A DNA stretch of 64,000 nt from Tenrec ecaudatus (lineage: Eukaryota; Chordata; Mammalia; Afrosoricida; Tenrecidae): positions 125,227,731-125,291,730 of the forward strand of contig NC_134535.1 in NCBI RefSeq assembly GCF_050624435.1, given 5' to 3'. Positions 1 through 11,500 of this stretch are shown piece by piece (position 1 is the stretch's first letter; each line of letters starts with the position of its first letter). The translations under genes and the position numbers were made by a program. The notes below the pieces were generated by a model, which made no database searches, was not told where the DNA came from, and saw only the letters and a program-made list of their open reading frames with translations.

Positions 1-133
1 GTTTTAAGGGGCTTTGTTTTGTTTAAAATCACCATCATGGATTATTTATCTGCTTTGTTCTTTGCTCTAAGATTCGTGGGGACACTAGCTTTTGAGCCCT
101 CTAATAACGGCATTTGCTTTGCTTATTGGACAG

Positions 134-226
134 GTAAAGGAGTTTGGTGGTCCCAGATGAGATGTTGGTCTGTTGCTGCAATTTCCATCACCCTTCTCAG
201 TATCTGCTTCATTGTGAGCTGTGTGG
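134..226 (+). CDS. CLEC6A: CLEC6A exon 2: transmembrane segment
   Basis: The exon is bounded by acag at its left and gtaagt at its right. It enters with two bases completing a codon from exon 1 and leaves one base over. It encodes a juxtamembrane [11 protein letters not shown] followed by a hydrophobic span, [19 protein letters not shown], the signal anchor of a type II receptor. There is no acidic or basic residue inside the membrane span. The juxtamembrane stretch has an extra aromatic pair (WW) relative to the human sequence I remember. Confidence 0.88.
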
Positions 227-2499
227 GTAAGTGTTTCACTGAGGTGTCACTTCTTTTGGGCCCTCTGTTGTAGTCTATGCAGTTCCTAGGAAGGGTTCTA
301 TATTAGTCCATGTCAGCTCCGACTGGCAATGCTATGTTTTTCTTATTTTCTTCCACTACTTTGGCATTTACATTTCACTTTTGATGTCTGACTCTCTTCT
401 ACGTCACCTTTACCTAGTTTTAGTGACGTTTTCCCATTTACAGTCATGATATCACCTATGTCTGTGTGCTAATGGTAGACATCATCAAGACACCATCTTT
501 CAGTGCTGGTGTTACTAAAATATGTTTTCTGGTCACTATCACTATAATACTATAGATTAGAATTTTTGACACCCAGATGGGAGTCTTTCTCAATATGAAT
601 GAAAATAGTATTCAAATACAATAATGATTGTGGAAGGAAATAAAATATTTCTCCCTTCTTATATGTGTCCCTAACTATGTATTTCAAGTTCATTTTGTGA
701 GAAGTCTCAATGATCATTTTGCTCTCCAATGTAAAATCTAGTTTTCTATTTACTGATAAAATGATTAAAAATACTTATTTGATAGTCTAGGAATGATTAT
801 TGTGGCAAATGAATCGTGTCAGCAGTTCCCTAGGAGATGTGAATAAGTGTGAACCTTTAGTAAAGCACAAATAATTTTCACCAATGTTAAAATCTGTCGT
901 ATTGTAATGATCATGTGCAAATGAAGGGGGTGTTTAAGGATATTTAACCAAATGAAGCAGATATTCAGGAACCTGAGGCATAACTGAAAAGAAGGTAGAA
1001 AATTTAATAGGGTATTGAATTTCCAAAGTACAAGGAGACAAAAGTAGCAAAGAATCAAATCAGGACCTGAATGAAAACAGGTGGTTGTTCTCAGTGTGGA
1101 CACTCTGAATACAAAAGTTAATTTTCAATATGACATTAAAAAGCCCACTGTCATCCAGTCAGCTCTGACTCCCAGCAACCATGTAAGACAGAGCCGAACT
1201 GGCCCTTTGGGATCCTGAGATTGCAAGTCTTTACAGAAGCAGAAAGCCTCGTCTTCTGAGGAATGCCCAGTGGATTCTAACTGCTGACCTTGTGGTTAGC
1301 AGCCCAATATATAACTTCTTGCCACCAAGGCTCCTTGACATGAGGCATTTGAAATGTCTCTGAATATTTAAAGTCTCTTTAGTTGTCATTCATCCAATAT
1401 GTGTATCTGTAGTCTGCAGTCAGATATCTTTAGAAAATACAGAATGATTTATAAGTTTGTTTCCCAGGATTATTTTTATCTATTAATTAAAAAATATAAT
1501 TTTATTTGGGGCTCTTACAGCTCTTATCATAATCCATACATGCATCCATTTTGTCAAGCACATTTATACATATGTTGTCATCATAATTTTCAAAATTTTC
1601 CTTTCTTTTTTCCCCTTTGTATCAGTTCATTTACCCCTCCCTCATGATCTATTGATAATTTATAAAGTATTGTATTTTTCATGTCTTACATCGATCACTG
1701 TCTCCCTTCACCCATTTTTCTGTTGTCTGTCCCCTTTTGGGGGATGGGGTTTTGGTGTTTATATGTCAATCATTGTGAGTGGGTCCCTCTCCCCCCTCCC
1801 CCACCTTCCCCTTCCTCTTTTGGTTTCACTACTGTCATAATTGGTCCTGAGGAGTTTATCTGTCCTGAATTCCAACTTCACAGGATTATTGAAACAAAGG
1901 AATAGCAGACAGACAGTGAGTCAACAAACTTATTGATGAGAGTCACTGTTCTAGGTCTTTGTGATTGGCTGATACGGAAAATGGTCTTTTTTCCTAGAAT
2001 ATTGTTGTCGATTGCTGCTAGTGTGTGAATAGATGGATAATGACTGGATGGATAGATGAGGTGCACTTTGTCTGTGAATCGAACTAGGATCCCTCACATG
2101 GAAGGCAAAAATTCCACCACTGAACCATCAATGAACTTCTTAGAATGTAGAGCGTATGTCCTGGTGGGAAAAGAGCCCCAAAGAAATGTGCAGATATACA
2201 AACAAACAAGTATGTTTTATGAATACAAACTAACATGAATGCAACATAGTATTCAAAGGACATGCCTAAGGAGAGTGATGGAGAATGGAGGTGAGTTTGG
2301 GATAGAATATTGATCATAAGGTTGTATTGTTAAAAGAATGAATACTAATTCTTCTTCTTCCTTCACAGTGACTTATAATTTTACATATGGGAAAAATGAC
2401 CAAAAGCTGTCTCAGCTACATACGTATCATTCAAGTCTTACCTGCTCCAGTGAAGGGACAAGGGTGACAGGTAAAATTTTGCAATGGTTAAGTAGACTT

Positions 2500-2534
<35 letters not shown>

Positions 2535-5500
2535 ATTTTATTAGGGGCTCATACAACACTTATCACAATCCATACATAGACATACATCAATTGTATAAAG
2601 CACATCTGTACATATTTTGCCCTAATCATTTTCTTTTTTTTTTTTTCTTTTACATTTTATTAGGGACTCCAACAACTCTTACCACAATCCATACATATAC
2701 ATACATCAATTGTACAAAGCACACCCATACACTCCCTGTCCCAATCACTCTCAAGGCATTTGCTCTTCACCTAAGCCCCTTGCATCAGGTCCTCCTTTTT
2801 TTCCCCCCCTCCCTCCCTTTTCCCCCCTCCCACATATGCCCTTGGTAATTTATACCTCGTTATTTTGTCATATCTTGCCCTATTCGGGGTCTCCCTTCCC
2901 CCCTTCTCTGCTGTCCCTCTCCCAGGGAAGAGGTCACATGTGGCTCCTTGTAATCAGTTTCCCCTTTCCAACCCACTCACCCTCCACTCTCCCAGCTTCG
3001 TCCCTCACTCCCTTGGTCCTGGAGGTATCATCCACCCTGGATTCCCTGTATCTCCAACCCTCCTATGTACCAGTGTACAGCCTCTGTCCTATCCAGCCCT
3101 GCAAGGTAGAATTCGGATCATGGTAGTTGGGGGGAGGAAGCATCCAGGATCTGGGGGAAAGCTGTGTTCTTCATCGATACTACCTCACACCCTAATTAAC
3201 CCATCTCCTCTCCTAAGCCCCTCTATGAGGGGATCTCCATTGGCTGACACTTGGGCCTTGGGTCTCCACTCTGCACTTCCCCCTTCATTTAATATAATAT
3301 ATATATACACATACATATATACATATACACATAAATACACATACATACACACACTTATATATTTTTTTTTTTTGCATGATGCCTTATATCTGGTCCCTTG
3401 GGCACCTCGTGATCGCACTGGCCGGTGTGCTTCTTCCATGTGGGCTTATTTGCTTCTGAGCGAGATGGCCGCTTGTTCACCTTCAAGCCTTTAAGACCCC
3501 AGACACTATCTCTTTTGATAGCCGGGCACCATCAGCTTTCTTCACCACATTTGCTTATGCACCCATTTGTCTTCAGCGATCCTATCATGGAGGTGTGCAG
3601 TCAATGATATGATTTTTTGTTCTTTGATGCCTGGTAACTGATCCCTTTGGGACCACTCGATCACACAGGCTGGTGTGTTCTTCCATGTGGACTTTGTTGC
3701 TTCTGAGCTAGATGGCCGCTTGTTTATCTTCAAGCCTTTAAGACCCCAGTCACTATCTCTTTTGATAGCCGGGCACCATCAGCTTTCTTCACCACATTTA
3801 CTTGTTCACCCATGTAGGCTCCAGCTGTTGTGTCGGGAGAGTGAGCATCATAGAGTTCCAATTTAATAAAAGAAGGTATTCATGCATAGAGGGAGTGTTT
3901 GAGTAGAGGCCCAAGGTCCTTCCGCCACCTTAATACTTGATCTATAAATATAGACACAAAGATCTATTTCCCCAACCTCCTATATATATTTGCATGTACA
4001 TGTCTTTGTCTAGACCTCCATGAATGCCCTTTGACTCCTAGCTCTTTCCTCCATCTCCCTTGACCTTCCTCCTGCCCTACTACCATGCTTCATTGCCACC
4101 TGGGCTAGAGTATACCTCTTCTCTAATCAACCTTACCCTTGATCATTTCCCACCAGGCCTGCCACTCCCCCTTCTCTACCCTTTGGGGTCCCATGTTTTT
4201 CCCTTGTCCCTGGGTTTGTTAACACCACTTCCTTACCCCCCCTACCCCCCACCCCAAGTCCCCCCGGAACTGTCGGTCCCGTTGTTTTTCCTCCCGATAA
4301 TTCATCCAGCCTGTCCTATTCAGACAGACCTGTGGAGTCACTAACATGCACGAAAACTAGACAGAGGAACACAAAGCAACAGTATATAACCGGACAACAA
4401 AACAACCAAAACAAACCACTGAAAAAGAACAGAACAAAACAGTTCACAAGAGAAAAGCTTGTAGTTAGTTCAGGGATCTTTGCTGGCCCTTAGGAGCGTT
4501 TTCCAGACCAGTCTGTTGGGGCACCACGCCCTGGCCCCAAAGTCCACTTTCAGCATTCCCTGGGGACCTTGCCACTCCATTCCCTTGCTGTTCCGCTGCA
4601 CTCCCCCAGTGCATTGCCTCGGTGTGGTGGGATCAGGTCAGGTGCAATTCCCACACTGTGTCTCCGGTGCTGTCCCCTGTATCGCCCTTAGTCACTGAGG
4701 GGCATCATGTCTCATAGTAGGGCCAGCCATGTTGTTCTCTCTGTGGACTGGCTGCTCTAGTCAGGAACATCATCATCACGGCCTGGTGGGCCAGGCTGTG
4801 CTCCACTCTCTCCTCCTGCCCCTTCATCTGCTCCCGTGTGCTCTGGTCAAATATGACCATCTCCCATAGCTGCAGGGTCAATGTCGTCCTTTGGAACAAG
4901 TTCTTTTCGGGGGAGGGGCAGGAATCCACTTAATTTATGGTGCTGGGGCCTGCCTCCCAGACCTCTCCACCGGTTCCGTCCTCCACGCCGGGATAATGCA
5001 TTCACACCTTGCGACACTGGGTTGAAGTCTGGTCCCACTTTCCCTGTGGAGATATAAACAATACCCTCCCCTTGGGTGGATTAATGCCCCATTTCTGTCA
5101 TGCTGATTGTACTTACCTCAGGGGACTCATGTTGTACCTGTCCCTTTGGGACTGGCTTACCTCGCTTAGCATAATTCCTTCCAGCTCTTCCCATGAAATA
5201 ACGTGTTTCATGTGCTCATCGGTGCTTTTCAATGCTGCATAATACTCCATTGTGTGTATGTGCCAAAGTTTGCTAATCCACTCGTCTATCGATGGAAACT
5301 TAGGCTGTTTCCAAGTCTTTGCTATTGTGAATTGTGCCGCAATAAACATTGGAGCGCATATGACTGGTCGTGTTTTATTTGCTGCTTCAACCGGGTATAT
5401 GCCCAGTAGAGGGATGGCTGGGTCGTAAGGTAGATCGATTTCCATTTTCTTTAGGTATCGCCAGATTGCTTTCCACAGTGTCTGTACAAATCTGCACGAC

Positions 5501-8500
5501 CACCAGCAGTGGAGGAGGGTTCCTATTTCACCACAGCCCCTCCAACACTTGTTGCTCTCTGATTTACTGATCTGGGCTAGCCTCAGGGGTGTTAGGTGGT
5601 ATCTCATGGTTGTTTTGATTTGCATTTCTCTTATGGCAAGGGACTTGGAGCACTTTCTCATATATTTATTGGCCATATTGATCTCCTCTCTAGTGAAAGT
5701 TCTTCTCATTTCTTTTGCCCACTTCCTTAGGGGGTTAACTGTTTTCCTCTTTTTGCAGGTCATGATGGTGTTGTAGATTTTAGTAATGAGCCCTTTGTCT
5801 GACGTGTCATTACTAAAAATCTTCTCCCAGTCTGTGGGTTGCCTTGTCACCCTCTTGGCAAAGTCTTTCGAGGTGCACAGGTGTTTTATTCTTATTAGAT
5901 CCCATTTGTCGATTTCCAGATCACCTGTGTGTGTCCCCTTCCCTGTTGCAGTGAGCCTATGTGCTCCCTGGGCCAGTGCTCTGAGATTAGTCCCAATTCC
6001 TTCCTTAATGGTCCTGATGGTTTGGGGTTTGACTTCTAGATCTGTGATCCACCTTGAGTGTATTCTTGTGCATGGGGTGAGGTAGACGTCTTGTTTCAAC
6101 TTTCTACATGTGGATATCCATTGTTTCCAGCACCACTTATTAAAGAGGGCATCTGCTTCCCACTTGACGTTTTTGGGGCCCTTGTCGAAGATCAGTTGTC
6201 TATATGCTGATGATTTTACTCCTGGGCTTTCTATTCTTTTCCACTGGTCTGAGTGTCTATCATTGTGCCAGTACCATGCTGTTTTGACCACTGTAGCTGT
6301 GTAGTAGGCATTAAAATCAGGCAGGGCGAGTCCTCCAATTGTGTCCTTCTTCTTGAGGAGTTCTCTGCTAATTCTGGGTTTCTTCCCTCTCCATATGAAG
6401 TTGGTGGTCAGTTTTTCCAATTCTTTGAAGAAGGTTGATGGTAATTGGATTGGTATAGCATTGAACTTGTAGAGTGCTTTAGGAAGAACTGTCATCTTTA
6501 CTATGTTCAGCCTACCTAACCATGAGCAGGGGAGCTTCATCCATTTGTGAAGGTCACTTTTGGTTTCCTGTAATAGGGTTTTATAATTATGCTTATATAG
6601 GTCTTTAGTATTTTTTGTTAAGTATATTCCTAGGTATTTCAGTTTGTTCTTGGCTACTGTGAAGGGTACTTCCCTCTTAATCGCCTCTTCCATGGCCCTG
6701 TCCGATGTGTATAGAAACCCTACCGACTTCTGTTTATTGATCTTGTATCCTGCTACTCTTCCGTATTCCTCTATTGCTGTAAGTATTCCAACTGTGGAGT
6801 TTTGGGGGTCTTCAATGTATAAGATCATGTCATCTGCAAATAACGATAGTTTCACCTCCTCCTCTCCCAACTGGATCCCTTTGATGTCCTTCCGCTGTCT
6901 TATGTTGTTAGCCAGAACCTCCAAAACGATATTGAATAGAAGAGGGGACAGGGGGCATCCTTGTCTTGTACCCTTTTTCAGTGGTATTGTTCTTGTCTTT
7001 TCTCCATTGACTATGATGTTGGCTGTTGGTCTTTCATAGATAGCTTGTATGAGCTTGAGGAACTTACCTTCCAATCCTATCTTCATGAGTGTTTTGATTA
7101 GGAATGGATGCTGGATGTTGTCAAATGCTTTTTCTGCATCTATGGATATTATCATATGGTTTTTATCCTTTTTCTTCTCGATGTGGTGAATGATATTGAT
7201 GGATTTTCGGATGTTAAACCATCCCTGCATCGCTGGGATGAATCCTACTTGGTCGTGGTGAATGATATGCTTGATGTTCCTTTGTATTCTATTGGCCAAT
7301 ATTTTGTTAAGGATTTTTGCATCTATGTTCATTAGAGATATTGGTCTATAATTCTCTACGCTTGTGGGGTCTTTTCCCTGTTTGGGTATCAAAGTAATGC
7401 TGGCTTCGTAAAATGAGTTTGGGAGCTTGCCGTTCTTTTCTATGTTATGGAATACTTTGTGGAGGATCGGTGTCAGCTCTTCCCTGAATGTTTGGTAAAA
7501 TTCTGCTGTGTAGCCATCTGGCCCTGGGGCCTTTTTCCTTGGTAGGTTTTTGATGACACTCTCTATTTCTTCCTTCGCTATGGGTTTGTTGAGGTTCTTG
7601 ATCTCTGTCTCAGATAATCTAGGGATAGATTGTTTTTCTAAATATTTATCCATGTCTTCCAGGTTTCTGAATTCATTAGAATACAAACCTTCATAGTACT
7701 TTGTGATTATCCTTTTTATCTCATTGGGGTCTGTTGTTATTGCCCCCGATTCATCCCTCATCCTGGCTATTGATGATTGTTCCTTTCTATCTTTGGTAAG
7801 CTTTGCCAGGGGAGTGTCAATTTTATTAATTCGTTCATAAAACCAGCTTCTAGTTGCGTTAATCCTTTGCATTGTTCTTTTGTCTTCCCACTGGTTTAAC
7901 TCCGCCCTGATTTTTATTATTTCTTTTCTCTTGCTATTGGAGGGGTAGTTCTGTTGACTCTGTTCTAGTTGTTGGAGGTTTTGTGTTAACATATCTGTCA
8001 TACGCCTTTCTTCTTTTTTCATGTATGCATTCAGTGATATCAAGCTACCTCTGATAACTGCCTTTGCAGTGTCCCATAAGTTTTGATATGTTGTATGCTC
8101 GTTCTCATTAGTTTCTAGAAATTTCCTGATATCCTCTCTGATCTGGACCTTAACCCATTCATGTCGCAGGAGATCGTTGTTTATTCTCCAATTGGTGGCC
8201 CTTGCTTTTCTGGGTGCCCTTCTATTAATCTCCAGCTTTATGGCATGGTGGTCTGAGAAAGACGTCTGGATAATATCTATGTGTTTGAATTTACTCAGGC
8301 TGGCCTTGTGCCCCAGCATGTGATCTATTCTTGAGAAAGATCCGTGTGGATTGGAGAAGAATGTGAAACCTTTTGCTTTTGGATGAAAGGCTCTATAGAT
8401 GTCTATCAGGCCCTGTTGCCTAATTACATTGTTTAGCTCTCTGGCCTCTTTGCTGAGCTTCTTTCCCTGTGACCTGTCTTTCTCTGATAGTGGAGTGTTG

Positions 8501-11500
8501 AAGTCCCCCACTATTATTGTTGTTTCCGTGATTTCTTCTGTCATTTTTTTAATAGTTTGTTTGACGAAATTTGCCGCACCATTATTAGGTGCGTAAATAT
8601 TCAGTATGCTTATTGCTTCCTGGTTTACTGAGCCTTTGAGCATTATGTAATGTCCCTCTTTGTCTCTTTTTATGTTTTGGATCTTGAGATCCATTTTGTC
8701 GGAGATTAAGATAGCCACTCCTGCCTTCTTGGAGTTACCATTTGCTTGGTAAACTTTCTGCCAGCCCTTTATTCTCAGCATATGCTTGTCTGCTTGCTTA
8801 AGGTGTGTCTCTTGCAGGCAGCAGATTGATGGGTTATGTTTTCTAATCCAATCCTCCAGCCTCTTTCTTTTAACATATGAATTGAGCCCATTTGTATTCA
8901 AAGTGATTATTACAATCTCTGGCTTCATGGTTGCCATATTCTGTTTTGTGTTTTGGGTCTTTGCCTATCTTCCTTCATATCAGTGTACTGCGTTTGAGTG
9001 GAGGGTTTCTATCCTGTCCTCTTTTCCATCTGAGACCGTGTTGTCCTGGTACGTGTTGCTGGCATGTTGGCTTCTAGATGGAGATGGGATATATGGTGGT
9101 CTCCTGGAGGTTCTAGTTGGAGCTTGATCTTCTGGCCATAGTGAGTCAGCCAGTATGTTCTGCAGGGTCGGGTGACTTGCAGTATATTTTTTGAGTTCTT
9201 CCTTGTCCTGGAAGACCCTTATCTTACCCTCTATCTTAATGGATAACTTGGCAGGGTATAGGATTCTGGGGGAGGCATTTTTATCTTTCAGAATTTGGAA
9301 GATGCTGCTCCATTCTCTCCTCCTCTTCATGGTTTCAGCTGATAAGTCTGAGCATACCCTTACCTGCGCTCCTTTGTATGTGACTGTCTTCCTTTCTCTT
9401 GATGCTCGTAGAATTTTCTCTTTTTCCTCTAAGTTGGATAATTTTACAATTATATGCCTTGGCGTGTTCTTCTTGGTGTTTAGCTTAGCCGGCGTCCTCT
9501 CTGCTTCCTGTATGAGAGTCGGATTCTCCTTTGTTAGGTTGGGGAAATTTTCTTCCAGGAATTCCTTTGCTATCTTGGCGGTCGATTTGTGTGTTATGTT
9601 GTGTTCCGGTAGACCAATTATTCGAATATTTTTCCTCTTCATAGCATCTGTCATTGATCTCAGGCTGTCTTCTGTTTCTTTAATTTTCCTATCTGATTGT
9701 TTTTCTCGCTTGCTTCGTTTGTTTTGAGCGTCCTCGAGTTCACTGATACGGTTCTCAGCCTCCTCAAGCCTAGATATAGCTTCTGTGACCTTTTGTGTGG
9801 CCTCTGCTACCTCCTCTGTTAGTTTCTGCAGTTCCTTTTGGTGGATAGTATTCATCCCCTCTATTGTGGACTTCATCCCCTCTATTGTGCATTTCATCCC
9901 TTCTATCGTTGCATCCTTATTTTGGTTTTCTTCTCTTAGCTCCTGTATTACTGCAAGCAGAGTTCTGAAGATTTCCTTTTGTGGCTGATCTATATCTGTT
10001 TCTTCTATGAGTGACGTTAGGTCTGTTAAAGTGCCTCGTTTTTCTGATTTTTTTGTTGGGAGTGATGTGGTCTGTTGATTTTTCCTTGATCCTTTAATAG
10101 GCCCCATGCTTCTGGGAGACAGGAGTAACCTTATTGTGTGGAGGCTCAGGCCACTGTGCCGTCTCCTGGGGTGGCTGGGGCGGGCTGCGGCAGGCTTAGG
10201 GCTGGCACTGGGGACCCAACAGGGCCCCAGGTGGTGAGAGCTGGCTGGAGCTCACTGAGGGCTCCTCAGGGACTGCAAAGCCTAGACTGCAGGTGGAGTG
10301 TTTGATCTGCCCAGGCTGGACACTGCAGGGAACAATGGTGTTCGCTCTCCGCCCTTTTGGCGCGAAACCGCAGGGGGTAATGGCGCCGGCAAAGGAGGCT
10401 TGGCGCGAAACCGCAGGGGGCAATGGCGCCCTTCCTCTGCTCAGGCTCAGAGTCGCGGCCGCCGGGGTCCCCGCAGCACCCTGGGGAGGGCACCTACTCT
10501 TGTGCCTTGCGCAGGGGGGGGCCCTTGGTGGGCAGACTCAGCAGCGCGGGGCGCGGCGCTCCGCGGAAGCTCAGGGTCCGGGACAGGCGCGGGTTGGGCT
10601 ATGGCTCCTGTTGGCGGGAAGTGCTCAGCGCAGGGTCCCGGCCAGGAGTGGAGCTGGCACTAGGCTGCCAGGGGCTGGCGGGGGCGGGCGGGGGTGGGAG
10701 GCCAGCGCACGGAGGGCAGGTGGAGAGGTCCGCGGCAGCGGTGCGGGTGGATGGTCCCCCGTGGGGGTCGCCAGACAACCCGCGGGTCCGCTCCCCTGAG
10801 CTTGGATGAATGGAGGGAGGGACGTGGGCCCGAGGGCAGATCGCTGCCCTGCGGGGAGAGGGGAACTGCGGGAGAGGAAAGCTTCTCTCCCAGTGGAGAT
10901 CCGCGTATGGGGAGTGGGGAGTGGGCCGCTGGAGTAGGCAGGGCAGGCAAGTGGCTCTGGGCTGGCGTCCGTTTGGGGATGGAGCCTAAGCCGGTCGCCA
11001 GTGAGCTCACGGCAGCTTAGTGGCCAGAGATGTCCCACTAGTCCGGTCCTCATTGACCTAGACCCCTGCTCCGGACAAATACGTGGGGTAGGACTGGGGT
11101 GCTGTCCCAGGGGGATATTTCACTCACCAGACTCTTACTATTCAGCTACCTGGTCGCCAATCCCGCTTTGTTTGGAGGAGCTCTCAGAGTATGCGGGTGT
11201 CCCTGTCGGCCATCTTCCCCCTCTCCCGGTTTGCTTGAAAGGCTCCGGCTCCTCCTCTGGGGTCCACGAGCTCTCGAGCAGGTTCCCCGGGTCGAACGTG
11301 GTATCTTCTGCTCAGTCAGGGCCTCAAACGACTCCTCCAAGACTGCTGTCCTTAATGGCGGCTTCTTCTTCACTTCGGTGAACATCCTACTGCGCCACCA
11401 TTCTGAAACCTGTGCGTTTCGCCTAAGTAGACTTTCTTTTTCCCCCCAGAGGGTGGGAGGAGATTGAATTTGAGATTTGCTTATTCTATGATGGTTTGAT

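Larger units (their letters stand above)
2653..5112 (-). other. Young L1 3' UTR
   Basis: About 2.4 kb of non-coding L1 sequence after the ORF2 stop. It contains a (TA/CA)n stretch (about 3292-3360), two copies of a roughly 250-bp unit (3377-3850) and polypyrimidine blocks. Long open frames here are by-products of C/T-rich composition. Confidence 0.85.
2507..11423 (-). mobile_element. Full-length, apparently intact L1
   Basis: Autonomous non-LTR retrotransposon of about 8.9 kb in the orientation opposite to CLEC6A. In its own order it has a GC-rich 5' UTR (11423-10108), ORF1 (10107-8980), a 42-bp spacer, ORF2 (8937-5113), a long 3' UTR (5112 to about 2649), an A-rich tract and a second short L1 3' end (about 2631-2531) before the terminal poly(A). 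A perfect 18-bp TSD brackets the whole unit, so all of it came in one event. Both reading frames are complete. Together this suggests a recent insertion that may still be competent and may be polymorphic in the species. Unlike nearby L1 copies it has no visible frameshift. Confidence 0.93.
10108..11423 (-). promoter_or_regulatory. Young L1 5' UTR / internal promoter, CpG-rich
   Basis: About 1.3 kb of GC- and CpG-rich sequence that ends exactly at the TSD, as expected for a full-length element with its own RNA polymerase II promoter. It holds two E2F-like palindromes, two YY1-like motifs and a 31-bp direct repeat. Mammalian L1 5' UTRs often have antisense promoter activity; here antisense means towards CLEC6A exons 4-6. 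Confidence 0.8.

Noticed and set aside
1..133. Exon 1 of CLEC6A at the left edge
   Set aside because: The first 133 bases have no start codon with a suitable donor; they read as intron 1.
2710..3494. Long proline-rich open frames on the plus strand in the first part of the window
   Set aside because: They lie in the L1 3' UTR, antisense to the element, and recur in the other copy at 53.7-54.6 kb; C/T-rich composition alone explains them.
9191..9727. A 178-codon plus-strand frame
   Set aside because: Antisense shadow of L1 ORF1.
10293..11381. Several overlapping GC-rich frames of 100-170 codons
   Set aside because: They lie in the L1 5' UTR, overlap in many frames and end at the element's border. 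Stop-poor GC-rich DNA, no domain seen.
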